Under the pieces are notes generated by a model that did not search any database, was not told the DNA's origin, and saw nothing but the letters and a program-made list of their open reading frames with translations. A DNA stretch of 64,000 nt from Mesocentrotus franciscanus (taxonomy: Eukaryota > Echinodermata > Echinoidea > Camarodonta > Strongylocentrotidae): positions 28,546,877 to 28,610,876 of the forward strand of contig CP137672.1 of NCBI GenBank assembly GCA_037976565.1. Direction: 5' to 3'. The translations under genes and the position numbers were made by a program. Below are positions 47,601-55,688 of the stretch, in pieces (position 1 is the first letter of the stretch; each line of letters opens with the position of its first letter).

Positions 47601-50435
47601 AATTTATAATGGAAACTGTTTGAGAATGTGAATATAGTATGTAGAGGAAAGTTTGACTCAAACTAAGGACATGGTTTTCACATATGAAAAGGAATCAAGT
47701 TGTTGTATAGGTATTTTCATATAAAACATCATTTATATTTGGGAAGCTCACCTCTTGTGCTGCTTGCGAAACATATTTCCTCCACCTCTAACAAACTCGC
47801 CCTTTTGAGAGCTGCTCTGAGAGTTGGGAGTCGCATTGGTGGTTTGACCGTCTCTGCCCAGTTCTGAAGCATCATCACATTACCTTGACTGGTCTTTTTA
47901 CCTTCACCCCAATTCGTAGCTAATGCCCGGTTGATATCAGGATTCTGGACCCCCAGCTCAAGACCAAGTCTCGTTATATCTTTATCATCTGATATGGCGT
48001 ATCCTACTTTGATGATGACGTCATCAAATCCATGTGGTTGACTCGATCTTTGACCACTAGAATATTAAAAATAACAGAATTGAAGCATTTATTCCTTAAA
48101 CCGAAGCTACCACCGTATCAAGCATCCGTTGGATATCACAAATTCCATATTACTTAGTAAATAATCAAACGAAATATCCTGGTCAGTTTTCAATTCCTTC
48201 CTGCTTTATCTTTCATGTTACCGGTATGTGAATTCATTATTTAACAGAGTCAACAACTGACATAAACTTATCACAAATCTTAAACATTCATTAATTTTTC
48301 ATGCTACACCAGCATGTGAGCTATTAATATTCTTAGATTTAATGACCATTCAGATAAACTTAGTCATGTTAGTGGTGATTTATATTAAATAGAAATATAA
48401 AATATTAGAACATAACAATTCCTATACATTTCGACTGACAACGATTCTACTTTTTCAACTGCAATGCCGTTCTCTTAGGATTTATCATTCGATCCCTTTA
48501 GGGGCTTTCTTATTTAAATCTGATATCCTTTTGGGCATAGGTTTCGTTAAAAAACATTCATGTTGGGTACTTGATCAAGATATCATACTAGTAGACCAGC
48601 CAAACATTAGGAAAGCCTCTATAAATATTCTTTGGCATCTGGGGTTATGCATGACACGCTAAAAATTCTTGCATATGTACTAAGGAATAAGACAGTGCTA
48701 GATTTTAAGCTGGTTTTTGGAGAAGTTTATCCATGACTTCCATTAGTCATGATCATGATGATAGTATGTCGATATGTACAAATCCTTGGCAAGCTTATTA
48801 CCCCCATACTGCAGGTGTGCTAAAATGGCGGCTGAGGATTGTCAAAATGACGAATACACAAAACTGTCAACTGCTTTTAGTTTCTGCTTACATCTTAATA
48901 CATGAATGTGATGGTGTAGGAGAAAACGCCAGGTACTGTCTGGTTTTATATTATATACATTGCGCCCCAGAAAGAAAGAAAAAAAAAAACCCAAAATAAA
49001 ACGTTTATTGTGGACAAAGAAAAGGTGCATGAATATAATTTCTTAATTATCTCAAAGTAGAAGTAATATCATTTCAAAATGATACATTGATTACATGAAT
49101 CCATACAAGCTTGACTGAGCAACGTTGATTTGGAAATGGCATGTCGAATCCATTTGTGACTGTTTTTGGTATACCGTGAAAACGATAGGATTATACATGA
49201 CCGAGCATGAGGTGAAGAAAACAGAAAGTCTATAATCCAATGAGAAGATTGTTTTCCCTTTTTTTACGCGGCCAAGAGAAATACCATCAACGTAATATTA
49301 AATATAATTCAGATATTGTTGATGGTTAGGGTAAAACGGGCAGTTTTTTAAATAGATTTGCAAATGTTATGGACAGTGATATTTTCTTTATTTTTCTTTT
49401 AAAAGAGAATATATGACAGCTGGGTAAAATTTCCACAAGAATCATAGTAAGGGGCACTTTGCATTGTCATACAAGGGAAAATGTATGGTCTAATCACTCT
49501 AATGGTACATAAGGCAGACTATATTATTTTTCCTCCCAAGCTGGATACTCTTTTTTCTTACAAAAGGTGCAATTTTTCATTGCTTGAGAGTGATTGATTG
49601 GTCTGGGGGAATCTCAGGGTATACGTCCCTATTATCCCGGACACGGGTATTTGCCCTTATTTTTTAATTTTTTTTTTTGTAACGGTTTATTCAAAATGCA
49701 CATCAAAGTGTTACTACTACAACAAAATACCACAACAAACTCAAAATCAGAACAAAAACATAGGTCTACAAAATACTGCCTAAATACCGCTTTTAAATTG
49801 TTTTGTGTTTCGAAATTTTGAAATTATTTAGAAAAAAGCATACTCTTTTAGGAAATTCTAAAAGCTAAATGTGGCCAACCTGAACAAATACACCTTTATT
49901 GAGCTCTAACTGAAAACCACACTATATTACTTTTTGGTTGTTTTGTGGTGCGGGGTCAGATATGTACTTGCATGTTTACATAATAAAGCTTTGATTGAAT
50001 TGAAAGGAGGTCGTCGTTTAAGCATTTTACTATTTAATATGGTCAACTGTAGGGCCTATATAATCCTATCTGTTTTTAGTGTACTGATAACAAGATTCGT
50101 TGTATCTTGGAGGTTTTGATGTTGATCTGAGATTGATAAGGAATAACGTCATATTTTCATTTCCACTTCTGATTTCACAACAGGTGTCGACCATCGTTTA
50201 TAATTACTACCCATAATTTATTCACATGACATTTTAAGGAATAATAACCTGAACTACTCTAAAAAGTGATAATTGATCTTACTCAGTCATTGGCATTTCA
50301 TGACCAGTGCACATTTAACAAGTATACATGTATCACAGTGGATTTATGCTTAACATATCTGTACCTTGTACTTGGCGTGTCATCCCTCGGGGGTTCGGTA
50401 ATTTCTTTAGGTTTCTTAGAAAACCTCTTTCCCAT
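29580..50435 (-). CDS. death-domain NACHT-LRR (NLR) innate immune receptor, ten coding exons
   Basis: Coding exons: 50435-50365, 48056-47752, 46629-45107, 44418-44230, 42685-42521, 41704-41540, 37976-37842, 36684-36311, 33336-33243, 29612-29580. All introns are GT-AG and phases match, giving 3054 nt and 1017 residues. Predicted order: basic N-terminus (1-23), death-fold domain (about 30-115), NACHT (about 200-360) with Walker A GEAGVGKST (208-216), Walker B VLILLDGLDEA (281-291) and VVITTRP (318-324), an NLR helical region with FPHKLLQEY (513-521), LRRs (about 634-1007), and a short tail. NLRs of this kind sense microbial or damage signals, oligomerise through NACHT and signal by death-domain contacts; large sea urchin families have this order. 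The ligand is unknown. Exons 2 and 3 are very secure, exons 4-8 good, exons 1 and 9 moderate, exon 10 tentative. Further LRR exons could be missed. No stop or frameshift was seen, so it appears intact. Confidence 0.8.
30180..31110. repeat. intronic tandem duplication, distal copy
   Basis: Aligns with 32650-33620 (shared TTTGTTACATTT…AGTTTCCGAAAATCA, AAAAGACAGCTTAAATTA, GTCAGCTTGCCTTCACTGTT). Each copy carries one version of the 94-nt NLR exon. An old LINE lies between. Confidence 0.8.
30686..30779 (-). pseudogene. second copy of the 94-nt NLR exon
   Basis: Same length, acceptor (TTACTATAG) and frame as exon 9; encodes LGPLISDVNSEGKLTITV with no stop. The donor TTT|GTAAAG is weaker. Because both copies begin after a phase-2 exon and end in phase 0, they cannot be spliced in series without a frameshift. 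It is either a mutually exclusive alternative exon or a dying copy. Confidence 0.6.
31129..32560 (+). pseudogene. decayed LINE, endonuclease part
   Basis: Frame-shifted pieces with APE-type endonuclease character: LHVRGRRGGRH, NNVDIMFLTKT, then ILLLGDFNVHA near 31823 (GDFN signature of the domain), then further broken frames to about 32560. Several stops and frameshifts. It lies in the last NLR intron, antisense to the gene. Confidence 0.7.
32650..33620. repeat. intronic tandem duplication, proximal copy
   Basis: Partner of 30180-31110; contains NLR exon 9. Confidence 0.8.
33243..33336 (-). CDS. NLR exon 9: 94-nt penultimate exon
   Basis: Acceptor TTACTATAG, donor AGG|GTAAGA. Its first base completes an AAG Lys codon begun by exon 8, and it ends in phase 0. 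Encodes LDPLISQVNSEGKLTVTV, an end-cap-like LRR segment. A close paralogue lies at 30686-30779. Confidence 0.6.
33621..34942. other. NLR intron 8, distal part
   Basis: AT-rich intron sequence with no exon or repeat copy recognised. Confidence 0.4.
34943..35998 (+). pseudogene. CR1/L2-like LINE, 5'-truncated, RT domain to 3' end
   Basis: Starts within the RT domain at GVPQGSRLGPLLF, then CYADDTQLYVSF (catalytic YADD), the thumb region, and LRNLHWLPVRQRITFKIL near 35580. A stop at 35231-35233 and another near 35498 break the frame into three. The 3' end has paired GCGC stretches and a TATTATTATT tail. Inserted in NLR intron 8 in antisense orientation. Not active as it stands. Confidence 0.85.
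36311..36684 (-). CDS. NLR exon 8: LRR exon, 374 nt
   Basis: Acceptor TTTCCTGTAG, donor AAA|GTGAGT; starts phase 0, ends phase 2. Encodes several repeats: CPRVKTLKLNWS, FHHLTYLHIQGD, CPRLTKLSITNIRL, PHLTSI. Confidence 0.8.
36685..37841. other. NLR intron 7
   Basis: AT-rich intron; nothing recognised. Confidence 0.4.
37842..37976 (-). CDS. NLR exon 7: LRR exon
   Basis: 135 nt, phase 0-0, acceptor TTGGCACAG and donor CCG|GTATAT. Encodes IETLSIAG…LPCLQSLSLRDIRQVV, a clear LRR. Confidence 0.75.
38209..38365. mobile_element. possible MITE with GGCCCGTTTCAT ends
   Basis: GGCCCGTTTCATCAA at the left and TGTTTCATGAAACACCCTCC at the right, with internal CCGACAA/GTCGGTG inverted motifs. Target duplication not identified. 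Confidence 0.4.
38563..38694. mobile_element. possible MITE with GGGCTCCGTC / GACGGGATCC ends
   Basis: Imperfect inverted ends of about 20 bases and an ATCGCAACT motif repeated inside. No clear target duplication. Confidence 0.3.
38950..39750 (+). pseudogene. decayed Jockey/CR1-group LINE, N-terminal RT part
   Basis: Broken pieces: LRPDKASPIGLTT and VTNNCVEIANALNNFFT upstream, then KWAGVTPIYKNGDKN (39325-39370), and after a frameshift QPVSVLSCFSNILEQ, VGVFVDLSKAYVIINH and LDYYGIRGIAQSW. The FVDLSKAF-type motif carries the first catalytic Asp. An AT-rich insertion splits the upstream part. In NLR intron 6, antisense to the gene. Confidence 0.8.
39751..40924. other. NLR intron 6, remainder
   Basis: AT-rich, no exon recognised. 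The AGGGGCATTTTTGTC-like stretch near 40385 resembles other dispersed repeat scraps. Confidence 0.35.
40975..41066. repeat. (GA)n/(GT)n microsatellite
   Basis: GAGGGAGAG-rich then GTGTGT run, next to a G13 tract at 40940-40952. Confidence 0.9.
41540..41704 (-). CDS. NLR exon 6: LRR exon (duplicate pair, copy 2)
   Basis: 165 nt, phase 0-0, acceptor TGTCACCAG and donor AAG|GTATAC. Encodes IEELTH…MPNLRSLKLYDMKLSDEFY…ASESK. Same length and splice sites as exon 5. Confidence 0.85.
41830..42750. repeat. tandem duplication unit carrying NLR exon 5
   Basis: Begins with a (GA)n tract (41830-41910), then AAGGCGCGATTAAGAAAG, the ACTATTGA stretch near 42083 and the exon, parallel to 40925-41760. Contains an extra AAATC pentamer run at 42295-42315. 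Confidence 0.85.
42521..42685 (-). CDS. NLR exon 5: LRR exon (duplicate pair, copy 1)
   Basis: 165 nt, phase 0-0, acceptor CATCACCAG and donor AAG|GTATAC. Encodes IEELTH…MPNLRILGLYSVKLSDEFF…ASTSK. Exon and flanking intron are a tandem duplicate of exon 6. Confidence 0.85.
42792..43248. mobile_element. possible TTAA-flanked element (TTAAAGGGGAAACC)
   Basis: TTAA at 42788-42791 and 43249-43252. The left end AGGGGAAACCAACCC looks like a widespread marine-invertebrate MITE, but no matching inverted right end is visible. Confidence 0.4.
44230..44418 (-). CDS. NLR exon 4: first LRR exon
   Basis: 189 nt, phase 0 at both ends, acceptor TTTTACAG and donor AAG|GTGGTT. The LRR core is LQNLRRLIIESV, and the exon ends SAAASQSK. 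Confidence 0.75.
45107..46629 (-). CDS. NLR exon 3: NACHT NTPase and helical region
   Basis: A 1523-nt exon, 507 full codons, with acceptor TTTTTCCTCAG and donor GTA|GTAAGT. Contains Walker A (GEAGVGKST), Walker B (LLDGLDEA, the extended acidic form typical of NACHT), the ITTRP sensor strand, a proline-rich FPIF stretch and the FPHKLLQEY helix. ATP-driven oligomerisation is expected from the family. A single exon for the whole NACHT region is usual in NLR genes. Confidence 0.95.
46625..47350. repeat. duplicated intron edge beside the NACHT exon
   Basis: 46625-47075 and 47096-47350 share TGGAAGAGCATTATTGCAAAA, GCCGAGGAAGTTGATA and GTATTGCTGTTTC. The second copy retains a minus-strand TTTTTCTTCAG|GTGAC acceptor, a ghost of the start of exon 3. 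Confidence 0.85.
47752..48056 (-). CDS. NLR exon 2: death-fold domain
   Basis: Acceptor TATTCTAG and donor GAG|GTGAGC bound a 305-nt exon with a single open frame. The peptide includes LGLELGVQNPDINRAL and a later NVMMLQNWAE plus LRAALKRASLLEVEE. This is the helix pattern of death domains (LG-x-x-LG, central W after an ML pair, final LxxAL). It would recruit another death-domain adaptor by homotypic contact. Confidence 0.85.
48057..50364. other. NLR intron 1
   Basis: No further exon, repeat copy or RNA feature recognised. The intron separates the short N-terminal exon from the death-domain exon. Confidence 0.45.
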
Positions 50436-50451
50436 CGTGAAGGTATCTAGG
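50365..50451 (-). CDS. NLR exon 1: start codon and basic N-terminus
   Basis: Minus-strand CACGATGG start at 50435, 71 coding bases and an AAG|GTACAG donor. An acceptor (TTTTTCCTCAG) ends at 50452, so bases 50451-50436 would be 5' UTR from an upstream non-coding exon that I could not locate. It ends in phase 2, and AG joins the T that opens exon 2 to give Ser. The peptide starts MGKRFSKKPK, resembling the N-myristoylation signal of neuronal calcium sensors (MGK-x-x-SK). Confidence 0.55.
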
Positions 50452-52119
50452 CTGAGGAAAAATGTAAACATATAAATAGAGATACATAATAGAGATGAAT
50501 AATCACAAACATGGGGTCCAACGTATGGCGGTGCATGCCTTGTCTGGCCCGGCCATAAGTCCTAAAAATTGACCGGATAACTAAAATATTAAAATGTTAT
50601 TGATGTTTCTTTCATGGGAACCTAATGACGAGATATTCCATTTACCTGTTATTAATGAATGAAATTCACTACTTAGAATCAAGTCTTTGTTTAAAGAGTA
50701 TGCATAACATTTGAATGTGTTAATAAGCCGGTCTATTCCTGACAAATTTCAATTTTCAAAGACTTTGTGAACTCTCACTGCGCCGGTAACATATATGTGA
50801 CAAATAGTCGAGGTGCTTTCAAAATCAAATTGTTTCACCAAGAAAAACGTATATGCTGATCATTTTATATCACAATTTAGGGTATGAGTCAAATATTCTA
50901 GATACTTTTGAGAAAGCTGCAAATTATGTACAAGATCTTGGACAATGTTAAACGAATGAGGAATGATTCATGTTTTGGGTATGAGAGGTCCCGCGTTCCA
51001 ATCCCGGCTAGGCCTCCATTATTATGGCGATAAGAGTGTCATGATTGCAGTGATCATTTATCACTGACCTCGAACACTCACAACCGAAAGTCAAACTATA
51101 TATATGTATATATATATTTATATAAAACATAATTATATGTACGCATGTGCGTACCATGCTTTGAGTTTACTAATGATCTCTGTTTCACCGAAATGTGTGC
51201 ATGCGTACACAATAAGCATAATCATCATAAATATTAAAGTAATTTAGTAACACAGTTATATGCATCTATTGACATTTTTTGAGAGAATTCCACATTTTGT
51301 ACAGGATCTTTTCAAATTAGAGCATTAAACAATGGTAAGCAGTGGTAAACGAATAATGAACAGATACGTTAGGGATTTAGAGGAAACTCATGTATATTTT
51401 TCAAATAATTTTTCATTCGTGAAACTGATTCTTGGTATCAATATAAAACGCAATAACATTCCTACAACATTTACACACAACATTGTTTGTGTTCGGGTAT
51501 AATCTTGAAACGAGCAAAAGCCCTTGGCATCGTAAGACTTAAACGAACTTTAAAACGAAAAAAAAAGAAAACTGTGAAAAATGTTCCATACTTTTAAGGC
51601 TACAGGCTGGACCAACAACGTCGGTGTTGTGTGCCATCTTACAATTTGTTTGGGGGTCTGCTAGACTTACGAGACATAAATCTTCCTTTATGTCCTTATA
51701 TATTCATTTGTTTTGTTGCTCTTGTGCACTGACAGACTATATACTGGGATGACACACTTAACCAATGATATTTATGGGCATGTATTATAATAGGATGGGC
51801 TATTTCATGTATTTGTATAGATATGAAAAAAACTTTTTTACACTCGACTCGGTCGACTGGTCCAAAATATATGACAAGGATGATGGAAACTATTTATTTG
51901 ATAATTTTCTTTAAATGCTACTGCATTACTATAATTCTATTATTCCAATTTGCCAGCATAATCGTTGAATCATTAACAAAAAATGCTCTAGACTTCAATG
52001 GATATCAAAGTCTATTTACAAAAGAATAGACATTATCCTACAAATATGAAAACAATCCAAACGGTCTATAATTAATTGTAAATACTCTCGATAAAAACAA
52101 GTTTACATCGATCGAATTA
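50452..52119. other. 5' flank of the NLR gene
   Basis: Probably holds the first non-coding exon and the promoter, but I cannot place them. A (TA)n tract lies at 51099-51122. Around 50980-51030 GAGAGGTCCCGCGTTCCAATCCCGG resembles a decayed tRNA T-arm or SINE; the B box is imperfect. Confidence 0.35.
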
Positions 52120-53503
52120 AATTGTTTTTAGGGAGCTTGTAATCTTCCGTATAACACCAAAGCCAAATACCTTGTACTTGTTAATGGATATACTAAATTG
52201 TATCACTCTCCCATTAATGATAAGATTTATCGAAATTAATCATGAGAGTTAGTCAGGATCCGGGTTTATTAAAGTTGTATGTCATTCTATTACGATTAGC
52301 TTTTCTTATATTTGGGTGACTATTGCTTCGATCAACAAAATCTTACAGGTAACGTGTCAAAAACGATATATTATACTCACTGATTACTGAAAGATAAAGT
52401 TGAGTTCTAGTTATGCGATTGCATTGTGAAAGAAACGGTGTGGAATCGATCAGAAAAAAAGTTAATCATGTAGCATATAAGTACTGGTGTGTACTGCAAG
52501 GTTCTGGAATCATCAAGATGATAAGATGATAAGACTTTGGCCCAGTCTTGGTAAAAGTAACAAGCACTGTACACAGAAAGATGTCTTTGGGATTACACAA
52601 ACATGTGGCATAAAAATGAGGCCCTCATTTTGAAGCTGTTACATGTCATATCTAGAATATGAAGGCATCTAAAGAGCCATGCCTTTCAGGGAACATTTTT
52701 TCTCTGATGTTCTTCCACACTTGCACAATAACAATGAAAACGCTCACAAATTATTTTTCACCTCTCCCCAGAACTCAACCTTCTCTTTAAATCGTGTAAT
52801 GGAAGCCTCGAGTCCTCTCATCAGAAATATTTATCAAATCGTAGCCAGGTTATAGGATTGACACATAATCTTGTAGGTCCAAAAAAATTAACTGGCAACA
52901 AATTACATGAGAGGCATATTCTGAAACGTGTCATAAAGAAACAAAAGGCGTTTACAATGTCTCTTTCGCAAGATAAGAGAAGAGTTTGTCTCTGTGTCAT
53001 GAAACCGGTTTTGACACGATGCCGAAAAAGGTGATGTGTGGAATAAAATGATCTAGAAATCGGTTTTATACAGATTCCCTTTGCACTAATGTGCTTCGAT
53101 CGTTCCATTAGATCTTCATGCAGAAGTGACGGATAACCCGCATGAAATTAAAGACAAAGGCTGCGTGAGTCTGTATTTCACAGTCTGGTGACGTGACATT
53201 GAGCAGGTTCCTGATGCAAGTCAGTCGGATCATGTGGTCCAAAATGAAACCAGAGAAAACTACAAATGACTAGAGCTAACCAACCGAAAATACGATCCTG
53301 ATGGGCATTGTGATGCAAATCATATCATGTGATTTAGTGGCTTTGTCGGACATTCTGCTTAACAAGTGGAAACATTAGTCTCTTCTCAAACAGAAAATAA
53401 ACTAGTTTAAACGACGATGGGGTGGAGAGGGAATTCAATATATATCAACTGCCATTGCATCTGAGTACTCTTTCCACAATTCACTCATTTAACTCTACTA
53501 TTG
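52120..53503. repeat. S2 long repeat, copy at 52-53.5 kb
   Basis: Shares with 20350-21754 the GTAACGTGTCAAAAACGATATATTATACTCACTG-like phrase, TTTACAATGTCTC and CAGTCTGGTGACGTG. The minus-strand acceptor position is 53184/53185. It continues after the LINE at 53850-53960. Confidence 0.75.
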
Positions 53504-53744
53504 TTTCAGATTCCCCATGGCAAAACTAAAGTAACTCTCGGGGACCGCGCTTTTGCTATTGCAGCCCCCAAACTATGGAATAGCTTGCCAATAGAAATAC
53601 GAAGCACTCCATCTCTCAATGTCTTCAAATCCAAATTAAAAACATATTTGTTCAATTGAGAGATTCTATTTTGTAGAATTTAGTAAAAAGGAGCTCTGAA
53701 CCAGCGCAGCTGAATATATTTTGTATAAAAGCTGCGCTATATAA

Positions 53745-53792
<48 letters not shown>

Positions 53793-53795
53793 TAC
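53504..53795 (+). pseudogene. CR1/L2-like LINE 3' end
   Basis: About 50 codons (TKVTLGDRAFAIAAPKLWN…FKSKLKTYLFN, stop) closely matching the end of the LINE at 34943-35998. A hairpin-like GCGCAGC…GCTGCGC then follows, with an (ATT)n tail at 53747-53792. It interrupts an S2/S3 repeat copy. Confidence 0.8.
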
Positions 53796-53849
53796 ACTAG
53801 CGAATCTAGACAACTCAAAATCTTCGGTTGAAAATGAAAACATGTTACT

Positions 53850-54130
53850 TTTTTGTTGGTTAAGGGTATGTCAGGGTTTGGTTTCCCAGTCGTTATTTGA
53901 TTATGTTTCGAATTTGTACATGTGATTTTTCATTTTATTATAATTGTTATACATGTTTTTATTCATTATTATCTAAATATAAGGACATTTATACCAGAAT
54001 TAGGAACTACAACTCAACGGTAATTGCTCCAAAATGTCTGAGAAACAATCATGAAATTTGAATGAGGCAGAACAAAATATCGAAGCGTAATGTAGGCCTA
54101 GCCCTACTTTTTTTGTCATGTTTGTCCCCA
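53850..54130. repeat. S2-S3 junction copy
   Basis: 53850-53955 matches 9060-9195 (GGTTTCCCAGT, ATAATTGTTATACATG). 53960-54130 matches the start of S3 at 15890 and 62525 (GGACATTTATA, GAACTACA…CAA, GAGCCTACTTTGTC-like). Confidence 0.65.
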
Positions 54131-54675
54131 GCCATGGTGGTTGTGAGTGTGCGTGAAGGGGTACGCATTGCTGTGGTGTGTTTGCGTGTGTTCTTTTGCA
54201 TGTGAGGGGTGGTGTTTTGTATGGGGTTGGGTAGTAAGGGAACGTTTCATGTTTCATATTATAACTGATTTCATTCCACACAAAAAAAATCGATCGTAAT
54301 TTGTGTATTATACATGTATTACGTTAATCGATTTATGTTATTATTATGAAAAAGAATTATATGTTTAAGAATTATTTGAATTGTTCTAATATTGAATAAA
54401 AATAGAAAAAATTATAAAAAAAAAAGAAAAGCAAACAGGAGACTGTGCGGATGGGTGCGTGTGTAGTTTATACGGGAAATGTGTTATGTTTGCTGTTCCA
54501 AACACACCAAGCAAACAATCAGCGAATCCAGACGTCCTTTTGACATTCTTTTCAAGATAGAAATTCCTGCAAGACTCATTATTGTATTTAAGTTTGCCAA
54601 TGACATTGTGGGCAATTACTTTTTTGACTTGTAGCTAGAGGTTGAATTAAGATTGTGCTTAAAGTAGATCATTGT
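54131..54675. other. unassigned sequence
   Basis: No gene recognised; includes a GT-rich stretch at 54140-54240. Confidence 0.4.
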
Positions 54676-55680
54676 ATAATAATAATAATAATAATAATAA
54701 TACTCAGTTTTTATATAGCGCAAATTACAATTAAGTCTCCAAGCGCTATGGAAATAGAAGAAAATTAAGAAGTGAGTACGGAAGAAATGAAATAATTAGA
54801 ACATAATAGCATGATAAATATCCAAACTTGAAACTACATATATATATATATATATATATATAATACATTGCATGGTATAAAGAATGGTACGGAATTACGT
54901 TTGAAAAAGGTAAGACTTTAACAGAGGCTTAAATAGATCAAGAGAAGAACATTTTTTGATACTACTGGGAAGTTTGTTCCATAGTTGAGGGACTGCATGT
55001 TGGAATGCCCTATGCCCATATGATATTGTAGATACTGTAAGGGGGACAAACAACTGTCTGGAACTAGAACGGAGCTGCCTAATTGGATGATACTCATTGA
55101 GAAGCTGTTGTAAGTAGAGAGGAGCCAATTTATGCTGACATTTGAATGCTAATACAAGAAGTTTAAATATTAATCTATCTTTAACGGGAAGCCAATGTAA
55201 ATTACGAAGTATTAGGGAAACTGATTCTCGTGAATGTGTTCTAGTGATAAGCCTGGCAGCAGAATTTTGTATTCGCTGCAATCTACAAATCAGTGTATCA
55301 GGCAGACCGTACAATAAACCATTACAGCTATCAATATGGCTAATTACAAAAGCGTGCACAAGTCTTTCTGTAGTGTCCTGATCAAGGTAACGCCTTATCT
55401 TTCCAATCGTATGTAGCACATAAGCAGCAGAACGGCATATCTTGCTTAATATATGACTTGACATTATCAATTGATTGCCCATCATAACCCAAAGGTTCCG
55501 TGCACACTTTGCCGGTTGAAGACTGGAGTGATTGAAAGTGACAGGAGGGAGCAAACTTCTTGTTCGATGACGGGAAGACAAGTGAAGCAATTCAGTTTTT
55601 CCCTCATTAATTGAAAGGCCATTTTCCGATGACCATGATGATATCTCCTGCAGGCACGCCTCTAGTTTGGGAATATTTTA
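54676..55680 (-). pseudogene. CR1/L2-like LINE, 5'-truncated, antisense in the window
   Basis: Reading leftward from about 55675: LEACLQEISSWSSENGLSI, NEGKTELLHLSS, a connection domain and RLQRIQNSAARLI, then LRNLHWLPVKDRLIFKLL and VPQLWNKLPSSIKK, stopping at 54895-54897. About 260 residues are uninterrupted, so this copy is younger than those in the NLR introns. The 3' end has TATAGCGC and an (ATT)n tail (54676-54703). Confidence 0.85.
54837..54863. repeat. (TA)n microsatellite
   Basis: Perfect TA run in the LINE 3' UTR. Confidence 0.95.
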
Positions 55681-55688
55681 TTCTTTAA

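Noticed and set aside
50975..51035. Possible tRNA gene
   Set aside because: Only a T-arm-like GTTCCAATCC is present; no complete cloverleaf or acceptor stem, and the B box lacks the conserved purine.
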